A program made the translations under genes and the position numbers. DNA of 21,546 nt. Origin: CAZVWV01 sp964631745 (GTDB taxonomy: Bacteria; Bdellovibrionota_C; UBA2361; JBGSMV01). Positions within the stretch are counted from its first letter, which is position 1; each line of letters starts with the position of its first letter. The stretch lies in assembly GCA_964631745.1 (NCBI GenBank), contig CAZVWV010000059.1, positions 1 to 21,546 of the forward strand, given 5' to 3'. The notes below the pieces were generated by a model. The model saw only the letters and a list, made by a program, of their open reading frames with translations. It did no database searches and had not been told where the DNA came from. This document shows positions 1-8,736 of the stretch, in pieces.

Positions 1-1
1 G

Positions 2-75
2 TGCCACTATAACCATCGGCGGACGAGTCGTCCGCGCTACGTAATATCTCGTGCTCTGCCAGGGGTTTTTGAGAA
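2..75 (+). repeat. Dispersed palindromic (REP-like) repeat, copy 1
   Basis: This stretch of about 74 bases matches 10859-10931 with roughly 85% identity. It holds a 7-bp perfect stem around a single G at 20-34 (CGGACGA, G, TCGTCCG) and ends in a shared tail that contains GGGTTTTTGAG. The other copy has C and G where this one has G and C in the stem, so pairing is kept. It lies downstream of the thiolase stop codon. It looks like an intergenic REP-type element. I see no coding potential. Confidence 0.75.
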
Positions 76-137
76 GTTGCCTATTTTTGTGCCGCTTCGG
101 GGCGTTGGGAGGCCCGGCGCGACATGCCTTATGCGCG

Positions 138-1391
138 CTAATTTCGACGTAACAACATAGCGCACGCCATGGCACCCGCTGCACAGACGCTAATCACACC
201 TTGCCGCTGATTTCCACGCTTTAATTGGTTCAGTAACGAGACAACTAACCTGCCGCCCGTGGCTGCAAAGGGATGGCCTATCGCTATCGAGCCACCATTT
301 ACATTAATTTTTTCCGTCGGAATCTTACCGATGGGCTTTAATTCCGGAAATTTTTGCCAGCCCTGTTCCCAAACTGCCAAGTTAGCCGCCACTTGGGCAG
401 CGAAGGCCTCGTGAATTTCAAACAGATCAATCTCCCCTACATTTAAATTGCTGCGTTGCATTAATTTGGGAAGCGCCAAGCCTGGCGCCATCAAGAGTCC
501 GTCCGAAGGGGCGATGGCGGCGTATTGCGTCATCTCCAAGTAGCCCAGAATTTCCCGGCCCTCCTGTCTGGCGCGCTTTTCCGACATCAGCAAGACAGCC
601 GAAGCTCCGTCAGTTAGAGCGCTAGAATTCCCGGCGGTTAGCGTACCCTGCGGGGAGCGATCGAAAACCGGAGCGAGCTTTTCCAACCTCTCCAGACTGG
701 TATCGGCGCGAATTAAATTATCGCGATCAATCTTTCCCAACGGAGTAATCTCCTCAGCCAAATATCCCGCCGATTGGGCTTTGGCGGCATTAGTATGACT
801 TGCCAGGGCGATCCGATCTTGAACCTCGCGCGATATCGCAAATTCCTTGGCCGTAATCTCACAATGTTGCCCCATGGTGAGTCCCGTTGAAGGCTCTTTA
901 GGGCTGGGCGGCTGCGGTAATAAATATTTCGGTCTAAATCCAGCCAAGATTTTTAGTTTCTGCGTCAGTGTTCGGGCTCGCGCCAACGCCAGAAAAAACT
1001 TCTCTGATTTTGGGTGCAGACTTAAGGATGGCCGCGACATCGATTCGCTTCCACCGGCCACTCCGCAACTGATGCGTCCACTTCTAATTCCCTCGGCGAT
1101 CATATTGATAGCGACCAAGCCGGAGATACAGTTGTTGGAGATAAAATGTGCCGGAATTGTAGCTGGGAGCCCGGAACGGAGCACCAGCTCGCGCGCCGCA
1201 TTGGGCATGCGCGGATCTAACAGAACCGTGCCGTATATTAGCTCCTCAATTGCACTCGGCTGTATCTCAAGCTTCGCGATTAGGGACTTAACGGCATGTG
1301 TGCCGAGATCTAAAAAGCTTTGGTCAGAAAATACACCACCAGCTCTTACAAAGGGGGTGCGCGTCCCACCTATAATTGCAACACGTTCCAT
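138..1391 (-). CDS. Thiolase (acetyl-CoA acyltransferase), FadI/trifunctional-beta type
   Basis: This is a thiolase-fold enzyme. It would cleave 3-ketoacyl-CoA with CoA in beta-oxidation or condense two acyl-CoAs, in the cytoplasm. The 417 residues are full length. The nucleophilic cysteine lies in SNNCISGL at C88. GGSESMSRP follows at 113-121. EIHEAF at 325-330 has His where biosynthetic thiolases have Asn, a feature of the FadI and mitochondrial trifunctional-beta group. NGGSIAIGHPFAATGGR gives the catalytic H373, and CAAGAMA gives the second catalytic cysteine, C403. The start is supported by GGAG about 10 bases upstream. The usual partner hydratase/dehydrogenase (FadJ or FadB type) is not next to it here. 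It is last on this minus-strand run, 206 bases after the previous gene, so it may have its own promoter. Thiolase is certain; substrate length and direction are not. Confidence 0.93.
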   Translation of the reverse strand: MERVAIIGGTRTPFVRAGGVFSDQSFLDLGTHAVKSLIAKLEIQPSAIEELIYGTVLLDPRMPNAARELVLRSGLPATIPAHFISNNCISGLVAINMIAEGIRSGRISCGVAGGSESMSRPSLSLHPKSEKFFLALARARTLTQKLKILAGFRPKYLLPQPPSPKEPSTGLTMGQHCEITAKEFAISREVQDRIALASHTNAAKAQSAGYLAEEITPLGKIDRDNLIRADTSLERLEKLAPVFDRSPQGTLTAGNSSALTDGASAVLLMSEKRARQEGREILGYLEMTQYAAIAPSDGLLMAPGLALPKLMQRSNLNVGEIDLFEIHEAFAAQVAANLAVWEQGWQKFPELKPIGKIPTEKINVNGGSIAIGHPFAATGGRLVVSLLNQLKRGNQRQGVISVCAAGAMACAMLLRRN

Positions 1392-1501
1392 AGTCTTGTC
1401 TCCAAAGTTACGGATTTATAGTCTGTTTAAGAATAGCCCGCAACGCGCGGGCTAGACAGGGCCTTATTTTGTAATTGCACATAAACTCAGGGTAGTTTCT
1501 T

Positions 1502-1534
1502 GCTCCGTGTACCTCCGTGGCCTCCGTGGTTAAA
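1502..1534 (+). repeat. CTCCGTG-type dispersed repeat, single arm
   Basis: Three CTCCGTG or CTCCGTGG units in a row, ending in GTGGTTAAA, lie in the 206-base gap upstream of the thiolase. The same motif forms both arms of the large inverted repeat at 12031-12147. Here only one arm is present. Repeats of this kind occur between genes in many environmental bacteria. Its role is unknown. Confidence 0.7.
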
Positions 1535-1597
1535 GACCAAAATTATAATGTTTTACCGGACAGCAGTGAGTAGAGAACTTAATTCATACCGACATAT

Positions 1598-3427
1598 TTA
1601 ATAAATCAGGCCAACCTCAGCCACGCTCCAGTCGAAGGCCTCAGTGATGCCGGTTTGCTCAACCAAAAGACATTTGACTAAAACTGGCTCGGGAAAGTAC
1701 ACCCTCACCTGTGACTGCGCGCCAAAGTACGGATAGCCCTGCTCGGTGAACTCTAACGGCCCCTGCCAATTGGGGTAGCTGAGCAGCGGGATGTAGTTTG
1801 CGCTTTTCTGCTCTTCTAAAGAACAACCTTCCTGATAAGAGATTCTCAACCCACGCGGGAAGTCTGCACTGAATTTGCCGGGGGCCAAATCCAATCCTCG
1901 TATCGTCAAAGGCTCATCCCAAACTAGTTCAAGCCACTCATTGCCGGTTTGCTTGCCTGTTTTGGGCGACCAGCGCGAGCTATCCTTGCCGTCGGAAAGT
2001 CTTGCGAGACTGCGCGCTTCGCTTTTGTCTGATGAATTAATTTTGAAGTTGGTCTTGGATAAGCTCTCTGCGGCAGTGGCCTTCTCTATATCAAGGCGAT
2101 TTTGCATTAAGTCGTACCCGAAATAATTAATTACATAATAAGACGGCGAAGCCAGCAGAGCCTCCGCACTTTCTTTTTGGGCAGCACTAAGCAGTGCATG
2201 ATTCGCAGCCCGAAGATGCGCGCGTATAGCAGTTTTTGAACTAATCGGATTTAGAGGGAAGCGTTGCGCACTTGCTACTAAAACCAATGAAAATACCGCC
2301 AAAACGAAAATTGCTCGCCTCTTAACGAGAATTAAATAGATAGAGGTAATAGCAAAGATCGCTACGGTCGCATCAAGCGAGAACGGAAACCAGCCTGGCA
2401 CAGTGCGCGCAAGAGTCAGCAACGGGGCAACTTCGCTTAACGATTCCGGCAGAAACAGATCGAGCGCCAAGCTTAATATTCCAGCATAGAGAGAGTATTC
2501 AAGCAGTGCTGATGGCCAACCCGCAGGTTCTCTCGTCCATCGCAGAAATCCAGCCATTAGAATTAAGAGAGCAACAAGCAAAGGATATCCCCCATGCTTA
2601 ACGGCTTCACGGTTGATGGTTTGCAGCGGAAGATCCGGCCCAAGCAACGGTCTGGTAAAACCCGCCAGGCCGTCGTCGGGCACGACGTGTGCAAAACTAG
2701 GATAATCAGGTATAGATGCACTCGGAGCGAGCACAGGCGTGAACAAGGCCGGTAAGAATGCAATCAACAAAGCCAGATAGCGTATCCGGCTATTTGATTT
2801 CCAATTTCCATCCAGACTAGCCCATAACCACCCGGCTGAGATCCAGATTAAGGAGAGCTGATTTGCCGAGGCTGATACTCTACAGCTCAAAAATATTAGG
2901 GCGAGAAACTGCAGCGCTTTTAATAATATTGAAGTGTTCTGGGAGGCCTGCACAATCATTCGCAATACCAACGCCAGGTAGGGCACCCAAGTTAATGACT
3001 CAATTAAGACGCGATCTAACCCAAAAGTTATGGAAATACTAGTGACTGCTACTAGCGAGGCCAAAATGGCCAAGAGGCGACCCTTACAGAATTGATAATA
3101 AAGAAGGCTCGCGCCGATCCAGAACACTCCCATATTAAGCAACAGATCCGGACGATAACCGACCCCCTCCGAATTTGTAAGCAGCCCGGAAATCCAAACG
3201 ATCACTGGGTCGCTACGCCACATTACGTACTGATTGATAGCAAGGTTCACTACCCCATACCAATCACTCATCTGCTTTACTGAACTGAGTCGGGAAAAAT
3301 CGACCAAGAATAATGGCCAGGCCGATAGCGGTATAGGGACACTCATCTGAGTAGCGAGGTAATCAAAGTAAATCAGGGCGAGCGAACAGAGCGCAACCAG
3401 AAAGAGCATCGCTAGCGAAAGCCTCAT
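1598..3427 (-). CDS. Polytopic membrane protein with C-terminal discoidin-like domain
   Basis: I do not recognise a named family. The first 385 or so residues are a string of hydrophobic segments (for example 4-22, 100-135, 140-160, 170-205, 216-235, 280-295, 312-327, 353-390), as in an integral inner-membrane protein. Residues about 470-609 are soluble and resemble an F5/8 type C (discoidin, galactose-binding) fold: LSDGKDSSRW, then WLELVWDEPLTIRGLDL, and a closing FDWSVAEVGLIY. Such domains bind sugars or lipids in other proteins and are sometimes fused to GT-C glycosyltransferases. The ATG overlaps the stop codon of the preceding gene (ATGA), so the two are probably translationally coupled. 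I infer a role with its two upstream neighbours in envelope glycan or lipid modification; no catalytic motif is clear to me. Confidence 0.8.
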   Translation of the reverse strand: MRLSLAMLFLVALCSLALIYFDYLATQMSVPIPLSAWPLFLVDFSRLSSVKQMSDWYGVVNLAINQYVMWRSDPVIVWISGLLTNSEGVGYRPDLLLNMGVFWIGASLLYYQFCKGRLLAILASLVAVTSISITFGLDRVLIESLTWVPYLALVLRMIVQASQNTSILLKALQFLALIFLSCRVSASANQLSLIWISAGWLWASLDGNWKSNSRIRYLALLIAFLPALFTPVLAPSASIPDYPSFAHVVPDDGLAGFTRPLLGPDLPLQTINREAVKHGGYPLLVALLILMAGFLRWTREPAGWPSALLEYSLYAGILSLALDLFLPESLSEVAPLLTLARTVPGWFPFSLDATVAIFAITSIYLILVKRRAIFVLAVFSLVLVASAQRFPLNPISSKTAIRAHLRAANHALLSAAQKESAEALLASPSYYVINYFGYDLMQNRLDIEKATAAESLSKTNFKINSSDKSEARSLARLSDGKDSSRWSPKTGKQTGNEWLELVWDEPLTIRGLDLAPGKFSADFPRGLRISYQEGCSLEEQKSANYIPLLSYPNWQGPLEFTEQGYPYFGAQSQVRVYFPEPVLVKCLLVEQTGITEAFDWSVAEVGLIY

Positions 3428-5613
3428 TTGTCAGCCCCCATCAAGCGTTCCATAACTCCCTTGGATTCCACTACCACTTCAATTTTGCTCGGGGTGTGAC
3501 ACTCTTTCAAAGCGATCAAGCTCACACTTGGACTCACTACCTGCGCGGATATCTTGCAACCGGAGCTCTTTAGAATCGGTAAATAGTTAAATTTCAAAAC
3601 GGCCTCGGCAGTATCTAGTTTGAGTATAATCCTATTTGAGGTTTGACTAAGAATCTCTCCCTGGCCCTCAAGAAAATAGTTGCTCACAAAGTTAATTCGT
3701 TCATACAGCACAAAACGCTCTGCGCTCCAAACCCGCCGAAACTGTCGGGGCCGTGCGGAAAAATAGTCCTTCCATTCACGTTCATGGGCAAAAACCGCGC
3801 TGACGTTATACAGATCTAAATACTGATTAATACCGTCTTCTCCACGTGCAATATATTCCTGCGGAAAGATCTGTTTATATTTCCAAAGATTATGGACATG
3901 ACTTGAAGCCATCAGAGGTGTGTCTGTAAAGTAACCCAGGGGAGCTAAATGCCCCTGCCCCAATTCATGCAGAACAAATCCCGAGAACAGGACTCTACCT
4001 CCTCGGCTGTGGCCTTCTATGGCGCCTGACATCTGCTTTAATAGCGCGGGCGCAAAAAAATACTGCTCTATCGATCGATTTCTAATTATTGCCGAAACAC
4101 TAAAGACTGATGCCCACAAAATTCCTGCGGCGATGCAAGCGCTAATGTGCGCGACAGCACTTCTATTGTAGTTTTCGAAAAGTTGCTTAATTGCATAGGC
4201 CGATGGCACCACACCACAAAAACCAAGCACCAGTAACATTCGATCAAATTCAAACTGGGGTTTAAGCGTAGGCACGATTGTGCCTAGGACGAGAAGCCAG
4301 ACGACTGAAACAGCCATAGGGATTCTAGTCCGCGTCGGAAGCAGTAAAATACCAGGAAGAATCATTACAAGTAACAACGGGTTAGCGGAGATGGCAGCTT
4401 CGCGAAGCAACTGCAGGCTGCGTTTAGGGTCAAAGCCTGTGACCTTGTGCCGGAACTTTTGAGCATTCGCATCTTGCGCTGCTCCAACCTCGCCTACATG
4501 GGGGGCCTTCTCGGCAGAGACAAAACTCCCCACTTTCGAAACCGACCAAAACGTTACTATCCAGGGCACATTTAAGATAAGTAAGCTGGAAAGGATCAGT
4601 GCGGCGTATCGCTTTCGGAAAATCGGGCGCGCCCTGATGAGCGCCAAAATAACAACAGGAATAAAGACTAATCCTGCCGGACTCCAAAATAGCATTAATG
4701 TGAAGCTAAGAATAAAGAGAAGCGCCTGCCAGAGCTCTATCACCACGTCACGGGCGATTATTCGAGTCACCAAAGATAAGTTCAGAGGCACGAGCATCGT
4801 TGAGAGCGCGAACCCTAGCGTTCCATATTTGAGGGTCCAGCGGTACCACAACAAACTCGAAGTTAGACTCAACAAACCCGCCAGAGCAGCGTACTGTGGA
4901 TCAAGCTTTTCTAACCGCGCAGTAAGATATGCTGCTAGCGGCGCTAAACCAAAAAGCATTAGCGCCACTATTACGTTATATACGTGCTCAATTGGGAAAA
5001 GTGCGATTAAGGGGTAAAAAAGCAGATAAATACTGAGTGTGCCTGTGGCAAAAAAATCCCTCACCTCGATACCTGCGTTCCAAAGCGGTCCGTAAAAAGG
5101 TATCTTGGGGAAATTCTGCTGAAGCAGAGTTAGTCGATAAAAAAATGTGGCGTGATCGTCCGAAAAAAGAAACTGGCCCTTACTTTCCAGAAAAAAAACT
5201 GTCGCAAATACTCCCATCGCGATGGGAAGAAGCGCCCCTAGCCAAGCTATCTTCCCGTAGCGAAATAATAGATAGGAAAGCGATGCGCCAAGAATAATTT
5301 CTCCGCGGATTGAGGGGCCTTGCAGCAGATTATATCCGCGCACAAGCCAGTCGCTAAAGAAAAAGATCAGGATGCCGTATGAAAACACTAAGGGATCGAG
5401 GCGCAGAGTCCGCATGCTCAATCGGTTTAGCGCCCACGCAATGCCGATCACGAGCAGGGAAACGCATAGCCCCATGCTCATGGACGAGATGAGTTTTGGC
5501 CCGTCAGCTTCCCAAAGCGAAAGGGTGCTCGCCAAAGTCACATATAATGCAAGCCCTACCCCAATTGTGAAGATTGGGTTGGCTAAGGTTGGTTCGGAGT
5601 TTTCCGTGTTCAC
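3424..5613 (-). CDS. Large polytopic membrane protein, GT-C glycosyltransferase-like
   Basis: The 729 residues hold a dozen or more hydrophobic segments up to about residue 500, followed by a soluble C-terminal part. SDDHATFFYR at 151-160 and PLWNAGIEVRDFF at 176-188 lie in the first large loop, where GT-C enzymes and their YfhO-like relatives carry acidic catalytic residues. D152 and D153 are therefore candidates. By analogy the donor would be a polyprenyl-phosphate sugar and the reaction periplasmic. This is inference; no family motif is decisive. The start is GTG at 5611-5613 with a weak ribosome site. The next ATG in frame is at residue 45, inside a membrane segment, so GTG is preferred. 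It lies 78 bases after the ArnT-like gene and overlaps the next gene by 4 bases. Confidence 0.8.
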   Translation of the reverse strand: MNTENSEPTLANPIFTIGVGLALYVTLASTLSLWEADGPKLISSMSMGLCVSLLVIGIAWALNRLSMRTLRLDPLVFSYGILIFFFSDWLVRGYNLLQGPSIRGEIILGASLSYLLFRYGKIAWLGALLPIAMGVFATVFFLESKGQFLFSDDHATFFYRLTLLQQNFPKIPFYGPLWNAGIEVRDFFATGTLSIYLLFYPLIALFPIEHVYNVIVALMLFGLAPLAAYLTARLEKLDPQYAALAGLLSLTSSLLWYRWTLKYGTLGFALSTMLVPLNLSLVTRIIARDVVIELWQALLFILSFTLMLFWSPAGLVFIPVVILALIRARPIFRKRYAALILSSLLILNVPWIVTFWSVSKVGSFVSAEKAPHVGEVGAAQDANAQKFRHKVTGFDPKRSLQLLREAAISANPLLLVMILPGILLLPTRTRIPMAVSVVWLLVLGTIVPTLKPQFEFDRMLLVLGFCGVVPSAYAIKQLFENYNRSAVAHISACIAAGILWASVFSVSAIIRNRSIEQYFFAPALLKQMSGAIEGHSRGGRVLFSGFVLHELGQGHLAPLGYFTDTPLMASSHVHNLWKYKQIFPQEYIARGEDGINQYLDLYNVSAVFAHEREWKDYFSARPRQFRRVWSAERFVLYERINFVSNYFLEGQGEILSQTSNRIILKLDTAEAVLKFNYLPILKSSGCKISAQVVSPSVSLIALKECHTPSKIEVVVESKGVMERLMGADK

Positions 5614-5647
5614 GGCTTCGGTTATACCAATTTTAGCGGCCTTCAGG

Positions 5648-5671
5648 CCAGTCTTCAGTCCAGTCTTCAGT
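5648..5671 (+). repeat. 12-bp tandem repeat, two copies
   Basis: CCAGTCTTCAGT occurs twice head to tail, with a partial GGCCAGTCTTCAG context before it, in the 78-base gap between two membrane-protein genes. The gap is also flanked by a 9-bp inverted repeat: GTTCACGGC at 5608-5616 and GCCGTGAAC at 5679-5687. It could form a weak hairpin in the mRNA. Its function is unknown. Confidence 0.7.
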
Positions 5672-5691
5672 CATTTAGGCCGTGAACGAGC

Positions 5692-7257
5692 CTACGCGGG
5701 AGGTACGGGCAATTCGGGGCTCTGTTTTTCCTTGCTCTGTTTTTCCTTGCTCTGTTTTTCCTTGCTCTGTTTAAAGCCCGCCCCTTCAAGCCTGGCTCCA
5801 AACGCAAGTAACATCAGGGGTGGTTTGTTATGGCGCGCATGTGGAAGCTTGGCAAAGCTTGCAGGGGACCGGGTTTTTAATAATTTTTCCGACTCGTTGG
5901 AGGGAAGTAATACGACGAAGGCGGCCTGATTTGAGGGTAGCTGGTCAAGCGCAGAGAATACGTGAAGCCTCTCTTTTAGAGTGGCCAAGTAAATTTTCTC
6001 GACTCGATTATGATGGGGCTGATCCATGCGAAGCCCCGGCCCATGCACAAAAAGCGGTATGTCTCCGGCTTTTCTGACAGATTCGAGTGAAAGGTCGAAT
6101 GCGGATCTCTGCATGGGCCGAATAGCACGCGCCACAAAACCTGAAAGATGGTAACAAATTACAAGTAGGGTCAGGCCGCGCAAAAATATTAAAAGTTTCT
6201 TGCGCTGGCTATGCGGCTCCAAAGCAACCATCCACGGGAAAAGACTGATTATCGCCAGGGACGGATAAGACGAAGAGAGATACCACGCTAGTCGCGAGGG
6301 AATTATCGAGAAAACCGAAAGTGGTACCGATAGGGTAATTAACAAGAAACGGCCTTGATCGCGCCTCCAAAACTTAGTTGCCCAAAACGCACCTAGACCA
6401 GCCAGTAGCGCCCCTATGGGGCCGAAAGATCCTTGTAGTATCTGCCGAACGTAATAGGCTGGTTTGCCAGAGTTGTGATAACCGGTTTGTACTCGATCGA
6501 CAAGTTCGGACTCCACTGCTAAATGGTAATATCCGTCGGTTAGAAGAAAATGCGGCAAGTAATATGAAGCGACCGGAACTATGGCGGAGATAAGGCATAA
6601 GCCCAGAGCGAGCTTATTTTTTTTGACGAATTCCAAGCCCTCAGGGCCAGAGAGATAAAAAATAACAACCAGCGCCAGTGGAATCGCACCGGCGATGCTC
6701 TTTGTGAGCACGGCACAGGCCGTGCAAAGACCAAGTCCAAGGGCATAACGCACACTGGAGACATCCCGCTTTTGCCACCACAACCAACCCAGCAGGAAAA
6801 CTACTAAAGTAAGAAAAACCAACATGGGATCCTGAGTTGCACGCCGCACTCCATGGGCTCCAAAGACGTATTGGTAGTTAGAGAGTAGTGCCAAGGGTGA
6901 AAGTAACGCACCCCAAAACGAGCGAAAAAGCTGCCAAACAAGAAGTGATAAAGTCAGACAACTGGCGATACCGAGAAGACCATCTAAAACTCGGTATGAA
7001 AAATTGGACTCCCCCAAAAGATAAAGCGGTAAACATGCCAGCCACATCTTAAAGGGCGGTTTACTATAATAGGGCATGCCAGAGAGGGTCGGGCTCCACC
7101 AATTGCCTTTCTGAAAGATCTCCTGCGTCACCTTTACATGCAGGCTCTCATCTGAGATCGAGATTGAGGTTGCACCAATTTGCCAGAGGCAAAGGAAACA
7201 AACCAGTCCACTTATAAGTATACCCGCCGCTAAGCGGCCAAGCTTTAGTCGAATCAC
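5692..7257 (-). CDS. ArnT/PMT-family (GT39/GT83-like) glycosyltransferase
   Basis: This membrane glycosyltransferase of the dolichyl-phosphate-mannose/ArnT superfamily moves a sugar from a polyprenyl phosphate to an acceptor such as lipid A or a protein on the periplasmic side. A first membrane helix at about 9-29 is followed by SISISDESLH. D36-E37 is the acidic pair expected in the first periplasmic loop. YYSKPPFKMWL at 63-73 is the signature of the family. About ten further hydrophobic segments follow to residue 370, then a soluble C-terminal part. The last 27 residues hold KQSKE repeated three times, encoded by a 15-bp tandem repeat, which is not part of the family. The start codon is GTG with no clear ribosome site, so the N terminus is somewhat uncertain. 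It is first of three large membrane-protein genes. Confidence 0.88.
   Translation of the reverse strand: MIRLKLGRLAAGILISGLVCFLCLWQIGATSISISDESLHVKVTQEIFQKGNWWSPTLSGMPYYSKPPFKMWLACLPLYLLGESNFSYRVLDGLLGIASCLTLSLLVWQLFRSFWGALLSPLALLSNYQYVFGAHGVRRATQDPMLVFLTLVVFLLGWLWWQKRDVSSVRYALGLGLCTACAVLTKSIAGAIPLALVVIFYLSGPEGLEFVKKNKLALGLCLISAIVPVASYYLPHFLLTDGYYHLAVESELVDRVQTGYHNSGKPAYYVRQILQGSFGPIGALLAGLGAFWATKFWRRDQGRFLLITLSVPLSVFSIIPSRLAWYLSSSYPSLAIISLFPWMVALEPHSQRKKLLIFLRGLTLLVICYHLSGFVARAIRPMQRSAFDLSLESVRKAGDIPLFVHGPGLRMDQPHHNRVEKIYLATLKERLHVFSALDQLPSNQAAFVVLLPSNESEKLLKTRSPASFAKLPHARHNKPPLMLLAFGARLEGAGFKQSKEKQSKEKQSKEKQSPELPVPPA
5721..5772 (+). repeat. 15-bp tandem repeat inside the glycosyltransferase 3' end
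   Basis: TCTGTTTTTCCTTGC occurs three times exactly, plus seven bases of a fourth copy. On the minus strand it encodes a lysine-rich KQSKE repeat at residues 496-513 of the ArnT-like protein. The unit is a multiple of three, so copy-number change lengthens or shortens the tail without shifting the frame. Confidence 0.9.
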
Positions 7258-7306
7258 TACTGGGGTTTATCAAATCTTGGCTCAAGTTACAATCAAAGTA
7301 ATATTT

Positions 7307-7729
7307 CTAATTTGATGCCAATTTATCGCGAGCGGCCTTCAGAACGTCTATGTAGCTAATAATTCCGACAAGTCTATCCGTGATCGGATCGACGACCGGG
7401 ATAGCACCGATCTTTTTCGATACCATAATGTCGATCACTTCCACTATCTCGGTGCCCGTGGGTACACATATTATCCCTTGATGCATCATTTTAGATATCG
7501 GCATATCATCCAAAGCCTGGGACATCTTGGGAAACTCTTGCCTAATTTCAGGCCGCATTTCGTGTCGTTGAAGATCGCGACTACTTAGCATACCGATTAA
7601 CACCCCGGTCTCACTGATAACAGGTATATGACGAAAATTCATGGAACGCATAAGTTCGTCCGCTTCAGCCGACTTAGCGCTTCCAGGCAAACACTTCGGA
7701 TTAAGAGTCATTACTTGATCAACTATCAT
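7307..7729 (-). CDS. Two-CBS-domain protein
   Basis: The 140 residues are almost entirely a CBS pair (Bateman module), which usually binds adenosyl nucleotides such as AMP, ATP or SAM and regulates a partner. CBS1 spans about 3-57 (VMTLNPKCL, then RHIPVISETGVLIGMLSSRDL). CBS2 spans about 79-135 (SKMMHQGIICV, then IGAIPVVDPITDRLVGIISYIDVL). Both end in the G-x-(I/L)-S-x-x-D pattern, and the second D is D128. There is no catalytic domain, so it is a stand-alone sensor of cytoplasmic nucleotide state; the partner is unknown. It lies between the radical-SAM-like gene (125 bases upstream) and the ArnT-like gene (49 bases downstream). Ribosome site weak. Confidence 0.9.
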   Translation of the reverse strand: MIVDQVMTLNPKCLPGSAKSAEADELMRSMNFRHIPVISETGVLIGMLSSRDLQRHEMRPEIRQEFPKMSQALDDMPISKMMHQGIICVPTGTEIVEVIDIMVSKKIGAIPVVDPITDRLVGIISYIDVLKAARDKLASN

Positions 7730-7854
7730 ATTGGCACATCTTTCGTTAAGCAGACTCAGTTTAACTCGATCATCGACATATCCTGCGGTTATCTAAAGCT
7801 TTAATACAAATTGGCAACTGCTCTTTCTAGGGTAATGAACTATCCCCATGGTTG

Positions 7855-8736
7855 TTAAGCCGCAAACATCTTAATCTGCTTCTCCCTCAAATGGGGGCGC
7901 TCCGGAGCGAGTAACTTCTCGGGCGCGAGCTTTTCTATGGCCTTCACAAGCGGTTCGGCTGAATCCGGCCTTAAGTAAAAGAACTGTCGATCGACGGCCA
8001 ATTTTTGAGCCATGGGAGTGCTCTTGACCTGCCGCTCCGATCTCTCAGTGCCATCGGTGATCGAACGCACGAAGATGTGATCAGCGTGCTCCACCAGCAG
8101 CTTGGCAAAGTTCCCTGCGTCAAGTTTCCAATCACCGTATGGAAGTACTGGACTTACCTGCAGGGTTAGATCAATTCCGAATCTGCGCAAGGCCGTAACT
8201 GTCTTTAACCTCTCCTCCACCCGCGGCAGTCCAGGCGTATAGCGTCGATTGGCCTCCTCTAGCGGCGTCTCAACACCGAAGGTAACAGAGACATGCTTTC
8301 CAAGTCGTTTCAGCACAGGCAATGCGATTACAACCAAAGGGGACCTGGTCTGAATAGTTAGCATGCCGGGGGTGTAACGCTGAAAGAGCTCTAAAAATTT
8401 CATACTGGCGTCAAACTTCCCCTCAAACGGCAGGAATGGATCGGTGGTCACGCCAAAATAAATGCTGGCCTGGCGAAGAATTCCCATCTGCGATAATCGT
8501 ATTAAATACCGCTCCAACTTCTGGAATGGTGTATCTTTGTAAAGGGCGTAGCGGCTCCGCAATCGCACTAGGTCGCTGCCCTCGCTCACGCGCAGACTGT
8601 AATAATCTCTGGCATCCATCTCCGGGTCCAAGCGATGTTGTCCGAATGCTATCCCGTTATTATATGAATCTACCGTGTAATTAATTTGGCAATCGTTAAC
8701 TCGCGTCGCATTATCCAAGGGATACTTTCCTTCCAT
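7855..8736 (-). CDS. Radical-SAM-like protein (SPL/COG1533-type) lacking Fe-S cysteines
   Basis: The barrel region reads like the spore-photoproduct-lyase-like radical SAM group. It has IYFGVTTDPFLPFEG at 92-106, LTIQTRSPLVV at 126-136, VSVTFGVETPLEEANRRYTPG at 149-169 (where relatives have a Ser-Ile and a Glu-Pro pattern), PRVEERLKTVTALRRFGIDL at 171-190 and VSPVLPYGD at 194-202. The CxxxCxYC motif that binds the 4Fe-4S cluster should lie some tens of residues before TTDPF. The whole protein has a single cysteine (C16) and no such motif. The start is firm: GGGAG lies just upstream and an in-frame TAG immediately precedes the ATG region, so no N-terminal extension is missing. Either it works without the cluster or it is a non-catalytic relative. 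It is transcribed away from trxA. Confidence 0.75.
   Translation of the reverse strand: MEGKYPLDNATRVNDCQINYTVDSYNNGIAFGQHRLDPEMDARDYYSLRVSEGSDLVRLRSRYALYKDTPFQKLERYLIRLSQMGILRQASIYFGVTTDPFLPFEGKFDASMKFLELFQRYTPGMLTIQTRSPLVVIALPVLKRLGKHVSVTFGVETPLEEANRRYTPGLPRVEERLKTVTALRRFGIDLTLQVSPVLPYGDWKLDAGNFAKLLVEHADHIFVRSITDGTERSERQVKSTPMAQKLAVDRQFFYLRPDSAEPLVKAIEKLAPEKLLAPERPHLREKQIKMFAA

Noticed and set aside
847..1455. 202-residue plus-strand open frame
   Set aside because: It lies mostly antisense to the thiolase, whose catalytic motifs are intact. The translation shows no recognisable domain.
5721..5772. CRISPR array
   Set aside because: The units are 15 bp with no spacers and lie inside a coding sequence. 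It is a simple tandem repeat.
5372..5929. 185-residue plus-strand open frame spanning two gene ends
   Set aside because: It overlaps the ends of two minus-strand membrane-protein genes and contains the 15-bp repeat in another frame. No domain is visible.
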